Origin: SHWC01 sp945902735
GTDB lineage: Bacteria; Pseudomonadota; Alphaproteobacteria; UBA828
Assembly (NCBI GenBank): GCA_945902735.1
Contig: CAMDNF010000022.1
Location: forward strand, 1-33,297
Length of the DNA: 33,297 bases
Reading direction: 5' to 3'
The first letter of the stretch is position 1. The number at the start of each line of letters is the position of its first letter. The notes beneath the pieces were generated by a model. That model ran no database searches, had not been told where the DNA came from, and worked only from the letters and a program-made list of their open reading frames with translations. Shown one piece after another: positions 8,019 through 15,054 of this stretch. A program made the translations under genes and the position numbers.

Positions 8019-9061
8019 GTGGCGAGGGCGATCTCGTCGCCGAGGCGGCCGAACGCTTGTTCGCCGATCTGTCGACGCCCGCCACGGTGCGCGCGGCGGA
8101 ACAAGGCATCTGGCCGGACGATCTTTGGCAGGCCGTCGAGGACGCTGGTTTTTGCGCGGCGCTCGAGCCCGATAGCGGCGTCAGCCTCGGTGAGGCGCTC
8201 GCGATTTTGCGCGCAGCGGGGCGTCATGCCGCGCCGATCCCTCTGCTCGAAACCATGGCGGCGCGTGCCATCGCCGCGCGTGCCGGCCTCACAACTCCCG
8301 AAGGGCCTCTGAGCATCGCTGTGAGCGATCAGCCCACCACGCTCCGTCTCGACGCCGGGCGTCTGAGCGGCACAATGCGGCGCGGGCCCTTTGCGCGGCA
8401 GGCCAAAGCCATTGTTGCCCTCGCACACGACAATGACCGCTCTATGGTTGTGTGTGCCCCGGTGGAACGCGCGCGCCTGACGCCGGGCCGCAATCTGGCG
8501 GGCGAACCGCGCGACGATCTTGTCTTTGACCGGCTCGATTTGTCGGGCGGGGCGATGGCCGCCGCGCCGAAGGGGGTCGACGAGGCCTGGGTGCTCAGAA
8601 GGGCGGCGTTGCTCCGGAGCGCGCAGATGGTCGGTGCGCTTGACGCAGCTCTGGCGATGGCGGTGCGCTATGCCAATGAGCGCGCGCAGTTCGGCCGGCC
8701 AATCGGTAAATTTCAGGCGATCCAACATCAGCTCGCGGCGCTTGGCGGCGAGGTGGCGGCATCATCCGCCATGCTCGATGCCGCGGCCGAGGCGGTCACC
8801 ACTAACCGGCCGCACGCCGCGCTTGCGGTGGCGGCCGCCAAGGCACGCGCGAGCGAAGCTGCCGGTATCGCCGCCACCATCGCGCATCGGGTTCATGGCG
8901 CGATCGGCTTCACGCGGGAATTCGCGCTGCAGGATTTGACCCGGCGTCTGCTGTCGTGGCGCGATGAATTCGGCTCCGAGCGTTATTGGCAGAGCTATAT
9001 CGGCCATGAGGCGCTGGCGCCAAAGGCCGCGCCGCTCTGGCCGTTTTTGTCGACGCCATGA
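8015..9061 (+). CDS. Acyl-CoA dehydrogenase-like second subunit (divergent)
   Basis: 348 residues, shorter than the first dehydrogenase. The C-terminal helical domain is well kept: YANERAQFGRPIGKFQAIQHQLA, VHGAIGFTREFALQD and SWRDEFGSERYWQ, all typical of acyl-CoA dehydrogenase family members. The middle domain lacks the SEPDAGSD signature seen in its neighbour, and the N-terminal domain is short. This pattern is known from alpha2beta2 acyl-CoA dehydrogenases, in which the two subunits share the FAD and substrate sites. The four-base overlaps with both flanking genes fit equal production. I infer a heteromer with the upstream gene; independent activity is possible but less likely. Confidence 0.88.
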   Translation: MSGEGDLVAEAAERLFADLSTPATVRAAEQGIWPDDLWQAVEDAGFCAALEPDSGVSLGEALAILRAAGRHAAPIPLLETMAARAIAARAGLTTPEGPLSIAVSDQPTTLRLDAGRLSGTMRRGPFARQAKAIVALAHDNDRSMVVCAPVERARLTPGRNLAGEPRDDLVFDRLDLSGGAMAAAPKGVDEAWVLRRAALLRSAQMVGALDAALAMAVRYANERAQFGRPIGKFQAIQHQLAALGGEVAASSAMLDAAAEAVTTNRPHAALAVAAAKARASEAAGIAATIAHRVHGAIGFTREFALQDLTRRLLSWRDEFGSERYWQSYIGHEALAPKAAPLWPFLSTP

Positions 9062-10488
9062 GCGTAGCCCCCGCGCTCGATCTCGCTCGCCTGTTCGAGC
9101 CGCGCGGCATCGCGGTGGTCGGGGCATCGCCTGAAATCGGAAAAATTCGCGGGCGCATTTTTGCCGCGCTTAAGACCGGCGGCTTCAAGGGCCGGCTCGT
9201 GCCGGTCAATCCGAATTATAGCGACGTGCAAGGCGTGCCCGCCGTGGCGAGCCTCAGCGCGGTGGGCGAGGGCATTGATCTCGCGATCATCGCCATTCCG
9301 GCCGAGCATGTCGCGGGCGCGCTCGATGAATGCGCCAAGGTTGGCATCGGGGGTGCCGTGGTGCTGAGCTCCGGCTTTGCGGAAATCGGGCCGCGCGGCA
9401 TGGCGCTCCAAAACGAAATCGAGCGCACCGCGCGGAGCCGGGGCATCGCGCTGCTCGGCCCCAATTCGGTCGGTTTTCTCAACATGGCGTTCGGCATCAA
9501 GGCAACCTTCAGCCCCGGCGGGCTGGCCGCGCCGACGCGTCAGATTCGAAACACGCGCCGCATTGCCATCGCCTCGCAAAGCGGCGGCATCGGCTTTGCG
9601 CTTTATAACCGAGGCATCACGCGCGGGCTTTCCTTCAATCTCGTGGCGACGACCGGCAATGAGGCCGGCGTCACCGTGCTTGATGCGCTCGATTATGCGC
9701 TCAAGCTTCCCGATACGGGCGCGGTCATCTTGTTCATCGAGGGCTTGCGCGATATGGCGCGCCTGCGTGATTTGTCGGCGCGGGCCAGCAGCCAGGGCGT
9801 GCCGTTGATCGTGGCGAAGCTCGGGCGTTCGGCGGCCGCGGCACGCGCCGCGATGTCTCACACCGGCGCCTTGGTTGGCGATGAAGGAAGCTATGCGGCG
9901 CTCTTTGCCGAGGGCGGCATCCTACGGGCAGAGGATCAGGATGATTTGCTCGATCTCGCCGCCGCGTGCGTGACCTCTCCACCGCTGAAGGGACGGCGCA
10001 TTGGTCTCATCACCATTTCGGGCGGCGGCGGCGTGTGGCTGGCCGATCGGCTGGATGCCGAAGGGCTGCTGATCCCCGAACTCGATCACGCCACGCAAGA
10101 TGAGATTCGTCAGGTCATTCCGCCCTATGGCACGCCGGTCAACCCGGTCGATATCACGGCACAGGCGCTTGAGGTGGGGGGACGCGTGCGCGCGATTGAT
10201 GCGCTGTTGCGCTCGCCGTCGGTCGATGCCATCGCGGTGGTCGCGAGCCTCGCCGATATCGGACATTTGGAAAAGGAGCGGGCCGACCTTGCGCGCTTCG
10301 CGGCGAATGGCGTGAAGCCCATCCTCTTTTACAGCTACACCGTCCCGACCGCCGAAAATCTCGCCATTCTCGATGAGGCGGGCCTTGCCTGCTATACGAC
10401 GCTCGGCGGCATCGCGCGTGGGTTGGCCGGGCTCGCGCGCCTTGGCGAACGACAAGCAAACAAGACGTCGGAAGGACAAAACTCATGA
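9058..10488 (+). CDS. NDP-forming acyl-CoA synthetase, alpha-type subunit (CoA-binding and ligase domains only)
   Basis: 476 residues. The N-terminus is a CoA-binding Rossmann domain (FEPRGIAVVGASPEIGK, then RLVPVNPNY), followed by succinyl-CoA-ligase-like domains with LLGPNSVGF, ASQSGGIG and the phospho-histidine motif SHTGAL (His268). This is the alpha half of ADP-forming acyl-CoA synthetases (acetate/aryl-acetate/pimeloyl type), which convert an acid, CoA and ATP to the thioester. The ATP-grasp domain needed for nucleotide binding is not present here and no separate beta gene is seen in the window. It overlaps both neighbours by four bases, so it is locked into the acyl-CoA operon, most simply as the step that activates the substrate acid. 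Confidence 0.9.
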   Translation: MSVAPALDLARLFEPRGIAVVGASPEIGKIRGRIFAALKTGGFKGRLVPVNPNYSDVQGVPAVASLSAVGEGIDLAIIAIPAEHVAGALDECAKVGIGGAVVLSSGFAEIGPRGMALQNEIERTARSRGIALLGPNSVGFLNMAFGIKATFSPGGLAAPTRQIRNTRRIAIASQSGGIGFALYNRGITRGLSFNLVATTGNEAGVTVLDALDYALKLPDTGAVILFIEGLRDMARLRDLSARASSQGVPLIVAKLGRSAAAARAAMSHTGALVGDEGSYAALFAEGGILRAEDQDDLLDLAAACVTSPPLKGRRIGLITISGGGGVWLADRLDAEGLLIPELDHATQDEIRQVIPPYGTPVNPVDITAQALEVGGRVRAIDALLRSPSVDAIAVVASLADIGHLEKERADLARFAANGVKPILFYSYTVPTAENLAILDEAGLACYTTLGGIARGLAGLARLGERQANKTSEGQNS

Positions 10489-11276
10489 CAGAATCGATCT
10501 TGCTTGGCGTCGCCGATGGGGTGGCGACCATCACGCTGAACCGCCCCGACAAGCTCAACGCCTTCACGGTCGAGATGGTCGATCTGTGGGCCGATCGATT
10601 GGAAGAGGCTTGCCGACGCGATGATGTCGACGTGATTATTATGACCGGTGCTGGACGGGCCTTTTGCTCGGGCGGCGATATCAGCCTTTTGATGCGGGCA
10701 GGGGCGGGCGCGCCGCCGGCGGAACGGCGGAGCGAGATTGCCGATCACGTGCACCGTATCCCACGTGCGCTCGCGCAAACCGACAAGCCGGTGATCGCGG
10801 CGATGAACGGCGTCGCGGCCGGCGCGGGCCTCGACCTCGCGCTGATGGCCGATCTGCGCTTCGCCGCGACATCGGCGCGCTTTGCCGAGACTTATGTCCG
10901 TATGGCATTGACGCCCGGTGCCGCCGGCGCGCATTTCCTGCCGCGCCGGGTTGGGCTCGCCAAGGCCTTCGAGATGTTTTGGGGCGGCGAATTTATCGAC
11001 GCGCAGGAAGCCGAGCGCATTGGCCTGATCAATCGCGTCTTGCCTGACGATGAATTGATGGCCTTTACCCAGGCGTTCGCGAAGCGACTTGCCAATGGGC
11101 CGCGCCTGGCGATCCGCGCCATCAAGCGGCTGCTTCGCCAAAGCATGGACAGCGATCTCGCGACCAGCCTCGACATGGCCTCGACGACCTATGGCGTCAT
11201 GGCCTCAAGTGCCGATCACGCCGAAGCAATATCGGCCTTTCTCGAAAAGCGCGAGCCGCGTTTCAAGGGCCGCTAG
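10485..11276 (+). CDS. Enoyl-CoA hydratase/isomerase family (crotonase) protein
   Basis: 263 residues with the crotonase fold: ITLNRPDKLNAFT, the oxyanion-hole segments GAGRAFCSGGDIS and MNGVAAGAGLDLALMADLRFA, and a C-terminus ending in FLEKREPRFKGR. By hand alignment to rat mitochondrial hydratase, the position of Glu144 is Asp (in GLDLAL) and that of Glu164 falls on a Tyr (in AETYVRM). It is therefore not a textbook hydratase and may be an isomerase, hydrolase or hydratase with shifted residues. Its start codon overlaps the synthetase stop by four bases, making it the last gene of the operon that begins with the nitroreductase or first dehydrogenase. It converges with the second crotonase gene nine bases away. 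Confidence 0.88.
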   Translation: MTESILLGVADGVATITLNRPDKLNAFTVEMVDLWADRLEEACRRDDVDVIIMTGAGRAFCSGGDISLLMRAGAGAPPAERRSEIADHVHRIPRALAQTDKPVIAAMNGVAAGAGLDLALMADLRFAATSARFAETYVRMALTPGAAGAHFLPRRVGLAKAFEMFWGGEFIDAQEAERIGLINRVLPDDELMAFTQAFAKRLANGPRLAIRAIKRLLRQSMDSDLATSLDMASTTYGVMASSADHAEAISAFLEKREPRFKGR

Positions 11277-11284
11277 AAGGCGAG

Positions 11285-12112
11285 CTATTTGCCGCCGAAT
11301 CTGGGCTTACGCTTTTCCATAAAGGCGCGGCGGCCCTCAATATAGTCCGCGCTCTTGAAGCAGCGCTCGATCAAGCTCTCGCACCGCGCCATATCGGGGC
11401 CGTCATGACGCAAAAGCTCGTATACGATTTGTTTTGTGGCGTCGATCGTAAGCGGCGCGTTGTCGCCAACGCGCCGCGCATAGTCGTACACCAAATCCTC
11501 GAGCCCCTTGGCTGGCACGACGCGATTGACCAGACCCATGGTCAAGGCCTCCTCGGCATTGAAGCGCCGCGCGGTGAAGATGATTTCCTTTGTGAAGGCG
11601 GGGCCGACCAGATCGACCAGGCTCTTCAAGCCGCTCGCGCGATAGCCGACGCCGAGCTTTGCCGCCGGAATCGCAAAGCCCGAATCATCGCTCGCCAACC
11701 GCAGATCGCAAGAGAGCGCGATCGCAAGCCCGCCCCCCATGCAATGGCCGCGAATCATCGCGATGGTCGGACAAACGCAGGTCTGCAGCGCGCCGCTCGC
11801 CTGCTCGACGATGGCGTCATAGCGGCTGACCGCTTCGGGTGTCGCGCGTTCGGTCTCGAACTCTGAAATATCGGCACCTGAGATGAAGGCCTCATCGCCC
11901 GAGCCCCTGAGCACGAGCAAGCGAACGCCGGGCTCTGTTGAAAGGGCGGCGACAAGGCGCGGGATCGCCTCCCACATATCGCGCGACAGCGCATTGTGGC
12001 GTTCGGGCTTATTGAAGATGATCCAGCCGATCGCGCCATCGATCTGCGCCAGCATACGGGGCGTACCGCTCGGCAAGTCGCGACGAGGCGACGGGCCGCT
12101 AGCGGCGCTCAT
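11285..12112 (-). CDS. Crotonase-family protein lacking both catalytic glutamates
   Basis: 275 residues. The fold is clear: GWIIFNKPERHNALS, the oxyanion segments GSGDEAFISGADISEFE and MIRGHCMGGGLAIALSCDLRLAS, and the C-terminal FMEKRKPRFGGK. At the two positions that hold Glu144 and Glu164 in classical enoyl-CoA hydratase it has Ala (in GGGLAIAL and in IPAAKLGVGY), by hand alignment. Crotonase relatives with such changes can be decarboxylases, hydrolases or isomerases, so simple enoyl hydration is doubtful. Its ATG shares a base with the stop of the CoA-transferase gene (TAATG), so the two are coupled; this protein may act on the thioester the transferase makes. Confidence 0.87.
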   Translation of the reverse strand: MSAASGPSPRRDLPSGTPRMLAQIDGAIGWIIFNKPERHNALSRDMWEAIPRLVAALSTEPGVRLLVLRGSGDEAFISGADISEFETERATPEAVSRYDAIVEQASGALQTCVCPTIAMIRGHCMGGGLAIALSCDLRLASDDSGFAIPAAKLGVGYRASGLKSLVDLVGPAFTKEIIFTARRFNAEEALTMGLVNRVVPAKGLEDLVYDYARRVGDNAPLTIDATKQIVYELLRHDGPDMARCESLIERCFKSADYIEGRRAFMEKRKPRFGGK

Positions 12113-13308
12113 TAGATCGTGCCTGCCGTGCGCAATGCATTGATTTGCGCGTCGTCATAACCGATTTCGCGTAGGATCGCGTCGCTGTGTTCGCCGGGTT
12201 CCGGGCTTCCTGTGCGGATCTTGAATTCATGGGCGCCGAGTTTCACGCCCTGACCGAGCAAATTGATCGCGCCCAACGTTTTGTGCTCGAGCGGTTGCGC
12301 CATGCCAAGGTGTTTGACCTGCGGGTCATCGAACACCTGATCGATGCTCAGCACGGGGCCGGCCGGCACACCGGCCGCGTTCAAAACCTCGACCCAATGC
12401 GCCACCGTGCTGTCGGCCAGTTTTGCCGAAATACTGGCATTGAGCAGCGTGCGATTGCGCGACCGAGATGTCGATGTCGCAAAGGCGGGGTTGCGCGCAA
12501 GCTCAGGCGCTTCGATCGCGCGGCACAGGCGGTCGAAAATATCTTGACCCGAAGTGCCGATATTGAGGTAGCCGTCTTTGCAACGGAACGTGCCGGTTGG
12601 AATGATGGTGGGGTGGTCATTGCCGGCTTGGGCTGGGCGCTCGCGCTTCATCAGCCAACGCACGGCCTGGAAATCGAGCATGGCGATCTGCGCCTGCAAC
12701 AGCGATGTCTGCACCCATTGGCCCTGGCCCGTGGTCTCACGCTCGAACAACGCGATCATGATGCCGAGCGCGCAATAAAGCCCGGCGGACAAATCGGCGA
12801 CCGGAATACCGGCACGCACCGGACCTTGGCCCGGGAACCCGGTGACCGACATCAGGCCGCCCATGCCCTGGGCGATCTGGTCGAAGCCAGGTCGGTCGGC
12901 ATAGGGGCCGGTCTGACCGAAGCCTGAAATACTGGCATAGACGAGGCGCGGATTGATCGCGTGCAGCGTGTTGTAGTCGACGCCCAGCCGGTCCTTGACC
13001 TTGGGGCGGTAATTCTCAATGAGCACGTCGGCGCGCTCAGCCAGCTTGAGCAAGACCTCCTTGCCCTTGGGATGTTTGAGGTCGAGCGTCAGGCTTTGCT
13101 TGTTGCGATGCAGGTTTTGAAAATCCGGGCCATTGCGGTCCTCGCCCAAGCCATCGCCGAGCGCCGCGGACTTGCGCGGCATCTCGATCTTGATGCAGCG
13201 GCCCCCCCAATCGGCCAATTGGCGTACGGCATGGGGGCCGGCGCGCACCCGCGATAAGTCGAGAACGGTAAGCCGGCTTAGCGGTCCCTGGGGGGCACTA
13301 TCGCTCAT
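12112..13308 (-). CDS. CaiB/BaiF family III CoA-transferase
   Basis: 398 residues, the normal length for the family. It moves CoA from one acyl thioester to a free acid through an aspartyl-CoA anhydride. The N-terminus LTVLDLSRVRAGPHAVRQLADWGG, the segment IKIEMP, LHRNKQSLTLDLKHPKG, and the active-site segment RPGFDQIAQGMGG with the likely nucleophile Asp143 are all present, as are GIPVADLSAGLY and PTGTFRCKDGYLNIG. It is the first gene of a two-gene minus-strand unit with the crotonase. Upstream is the long non-coding region shared with the flavin monooxygenase. The acid it activates is unknown; related enzymes use carnitine, mesaconate, formyl or bile-acid thioesters. Confidence 0.93.
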   Translation of the reverse strand: MSDSAPQGPLSRLTVLDLSRVRAGPHAVRQLADWGGRCIKIEMPRKSAALGDGLGEDRNGPDFQNLHRNKQSLTLDLKHPKGKEVLLKLAERADVLIENYRPKVKDRLGVDYNTLHAINPRLVYASISGFGQTGPYADRPGFDQIAQGMGGLMSVTGFPGQGPVRAGIPVADLSAGLYCALGIMIALFERETTGQGQWVQTSLLQAQIAMLDFQAVRWLMKRERPAQAGNDHPTIIPTGTFRCKDGYLNIGTSGQDIFDRLCRAIEAPELARNPAFATSTSRSRNRTLLNASISAKLADSTVAHWVEVLNAAGVPAGPVLSIDQVFDDPQVKHLGMAQPLEHKTLGAINLLGQGVKLGAHEFKIRTGSPEPGEHSDAILREIGYDDAQINALRTAGTI

Positions 13309-13412
13309 CTGTCGAACTACGCTCCAACCAACTAACAGCTCAAATCGTTAACATCACCGAGACCATGACATAGCCGCCTTAACATCACGCCAGACCGAGC
13401 CACAGCCGACCG

Positions 13413-13435
13413 GGCCGCGCCCTTAAGGCGCGGCC
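13413..13435. repeat. Perfect 9-bp inverted repeat with CTTAA loop
   Basis: GGCCGCGCC and GGCGCGGCC flank a five-base loop. There is no T-run on either side, so it is not a standard terminator. It could be an operator or mRNA hairpin in the leader region of the CoA-transferase gene. Confidence 0.55.
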
Positions 13436-13672
13436 GGCTCCCCCGTGGATGCCTTGTGTCGATGAATGAAGGGTAAACAAACCTCATAAGCCGCTGGATT
13501 GGAGCATCGATCACAGCGAAGATGCGGCGAAACGGCGCCTCAAATCCCAACTCCTCCAAAGTGCCCAATTGACGAATCGCCAATCGGTTAATGGCGGCAT
13601 GTTTGGGGCTTTGGGCTTGGTCGGTCAAGCCGCCGTCGCGCCGAGGCTGGGCTATGCCCCCAGAGGAAATCG

Positions 13673-13700
13673 TGGACGATCGCTTGCAATCCTGTATTCT
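13673..13700 (+). promoter_or_regulatory. Weak candidate promoter for the flavin monooxygenase
   Basis: TGGACG and TATTCT are 16 bases apart, each matching four of six consensus positions, about 100 bp before the start codon. Such pairs occur by chance; this is only a candidate. Confidence 0.22.
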
Positions 13701-13745
13701 TTGGCCCGAGGGCCTCGCGGGAGCGACGGCCACATGTTGTTCTGT

Positions 13746-13759
13746 GCCGCTTAAGCGGC
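13746..13759. promoter_or_regulatory. 14-bp perfect palindrome upstream of the monooxygenase
   Basis: GCCGCTTAAGCGGC is 40 bp before the monooxygenase ATG, downstream of the candidate promoter. Its place fits a repressor operator or leader hairpin; no cognate regulator is encoded next to it. Confidence 0.4.
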
Positions 13760-13799
13760 GCGGCCTATGTAAATCGATAGCGGAGAGGAGACGCCGTTC

Positions 13800-14909
13800 A
13801 TGAAGCTTGCTTTGTTCATGATGCCCATTCACGACCCCAAGCGCGATTATCACACGACGCTGATGGAGGACGTGGAGACCATCGTTTTGGCTGACAAGCT
13901 AGGCTATGACGAAGCGTGGGTCGGCGAGCACTACACTTCATCCGCCGAGCAGGTCACGAACCCGATGATGTTCCTGTCGGCCTGCATCACGCGTGCCCCG
14001 CGCATCAAATTCGCGACTGGCGTGATCTGCCTGCCGCAATACAACCCGATCACGGTCGCCGGCCAAGCCGCGATGTTCGATCACCTCTGCAAGGGCCGCT
14101 TCATCATGGGCGTCGGACCGGGCGGTCTGCCGTCCGACTTCGAGGTTTTCGGCACGCTCGAAGCCGACCGTATGGCGATGATGACCGAATCAATCGACAT
14201 CATTCATAAGATTTGGGACGGCCGGCCGCCCTACAAGATCGAGGGCAAATATTGGCAGGTAAAGAGCGAGACGTGGATCCACGACGATATCGGCATGGGT
14301 CACATGGCCAAGCCCTTCCAGAAGCCCTATCCGACCGTCGCCGTGTCGGCGATGAGCCCGTTTTCGGGTTCGATGAAGCTGGCTGCCCAGCGCAATTGGG
14401 ATCCGGTCTCGGCCAATTTTATTGGTAATTGGTCGGTCAAGTCGCACTGGGATGTCTATGCGGATGAGGCCAAGAAGAATGGCCGCGTCGCAAACCCTGA
14501 GCGCTGGCGTGTGGCTCGCAATATCTTCGTCGCTGATACCGACAAAGAGGCCGAAGCCTTTGTTCGGCGCAAGGGCGAGTCCTACGATTTCTATTTCGAG
14601 TATCTCTATAAGATCTTCGCCCGGGCCGAAATGAAGGGTCCCTTCGTCGTGCACAAGGGCGACGATCCGACCAAGCTCACCTACGAAGCCATGCGCGATG
14701 ACTACACGCTCTATGGCAGCCCACAGACGGTGGCGCGCAAGATCCTCGAATTCCGCGAGGAAGTGGGCAATTTCGGTACGTTGATGTTGACTTCGCAGGA
14801 TTGGACCAAGAAGTCCAAGATCCGGAAATCGATGTCACTGCTGGCAAAGGAAGTCATGCCGTTGGTCAATGCCAAGATCGGCGAGACCCGGAGCGTCGCG
14901 GCCGAATAG
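13800..14909 (+). CDS. Luciferase-like (LLM class) flavin-dependent monooxygenase
   Basis: 369 residues of a bacterial-luciferase-type TIM barrel. The N-terminus MKLALFMMPIHDPKRD, the segment LGYDEAWVGEHYTSS, FATGVICLPQYNPITVAGQAAMFDHLCKGRFIMGVGPGG, and the later LYGSPQTVARKILEFREEVGNFGTLML are typical of LLM oxidoreductases near limonene- or alkanal-monooxygenase-like members. These use reduced FMN and oxygen to insert oxygen into aldehydes, ketones, terpenes or similar compounds. They need a flavin reductase, which is not obvious nearby. The start has a strong GAGAGGAG site upstream. It stands alone, closed by a strong terminator, so it is probably a single-gene transcript with its own control. 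Confidence 0.92.
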   Translation: MKLALFMMPIHDPKRDYHTTLMEDVETIVLADKLGYDEAWVGEHYTSSAEQVTNPMMFLSACITRAPRIKFATGVICLPQYNPITVAGQAAMFDHLCKGRFIMGVGPGGLPSDFEVFGTLEADRMAMMTESIDIIHKIWDGRPPYKIEGKYWQVKSETWIHDDIGMGHMAKPFQKPYPTVAVSAMSPFSGSMKLAAQRNWDPVSANFIGNWSVKSHWDVYADEAKKNGRVANPERWRVARNIFVADTDKEAEAFVRRKGESYDFYFEYLYKIFARAEMKGPFVVHKGDDPTKLTYEAMRDDYTLYGSPQTVARKILEFREEVGNFGTLMLTSQDWTKKSKIRKSMSLLAKEVMPLVNAKIGETRSVAAE

Positions 14910-14923
14910 GGCCGTCAGGGGCT

Positions 14924-14969
14924 AAAAATTTGGGCCGGGCTCGCGCAAGCGGGTCCGGCCCAATTTTTT
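14924..14969 (+). terminator. Rho-independent terminator with GCAA tetraloop
   Basis: A 13-bp stem (14932-14944 with 14949-14961, two G-U pairs) closes a GCAA loop, followed by AATTTTTT and preceded by AAAAATTT, so it could work in both directions. It ends the monooxygenase transcript. The loop side and right arm recur in the hairpin at 16611-16645. Confidence 0.88.
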
Positions 14970-15054
14970 GGCATCGCCTTGGAATCGAAGGGACAGAGGC
15001 ACACATCTGTGCAAGGTCAGATGATCATTAGATGCACGTTCTATTCAGTATCAA

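Larger units (their letters stand above)
13309..13799. other. 491-bp intergenic region between divergent genes
   Basis: No protein-coding gene is supported here. A minus-strand frame of 173 codons (13332-13853) overlaps the monooxygenase start, has no recognisable family features and is rejected. The region holds two palindromes centred on CTTAA(G) and a weak promoter-like pair, listed separately. It is unusually long compared with the few-base gaps elsewhere and may contain control sites for both flanking genes or the remains of a lost gene. Confidence 0.5.

Noticed and set aside
13332..13853. Minus-strand frame of 173 codons in the large intergenic region
   Set aside because: It overlaps the start of the well-supported monooxygenase gene, is Arg-rich without recognisable motifs, and has no clear ribosome binding site.
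14999..15012. GCACA-CATC-TGTGC inverted repeat upstream of the transporter as an operator
   Set aside because: Arms of only five bases and no neighbouring regulator gene; too weak to list.
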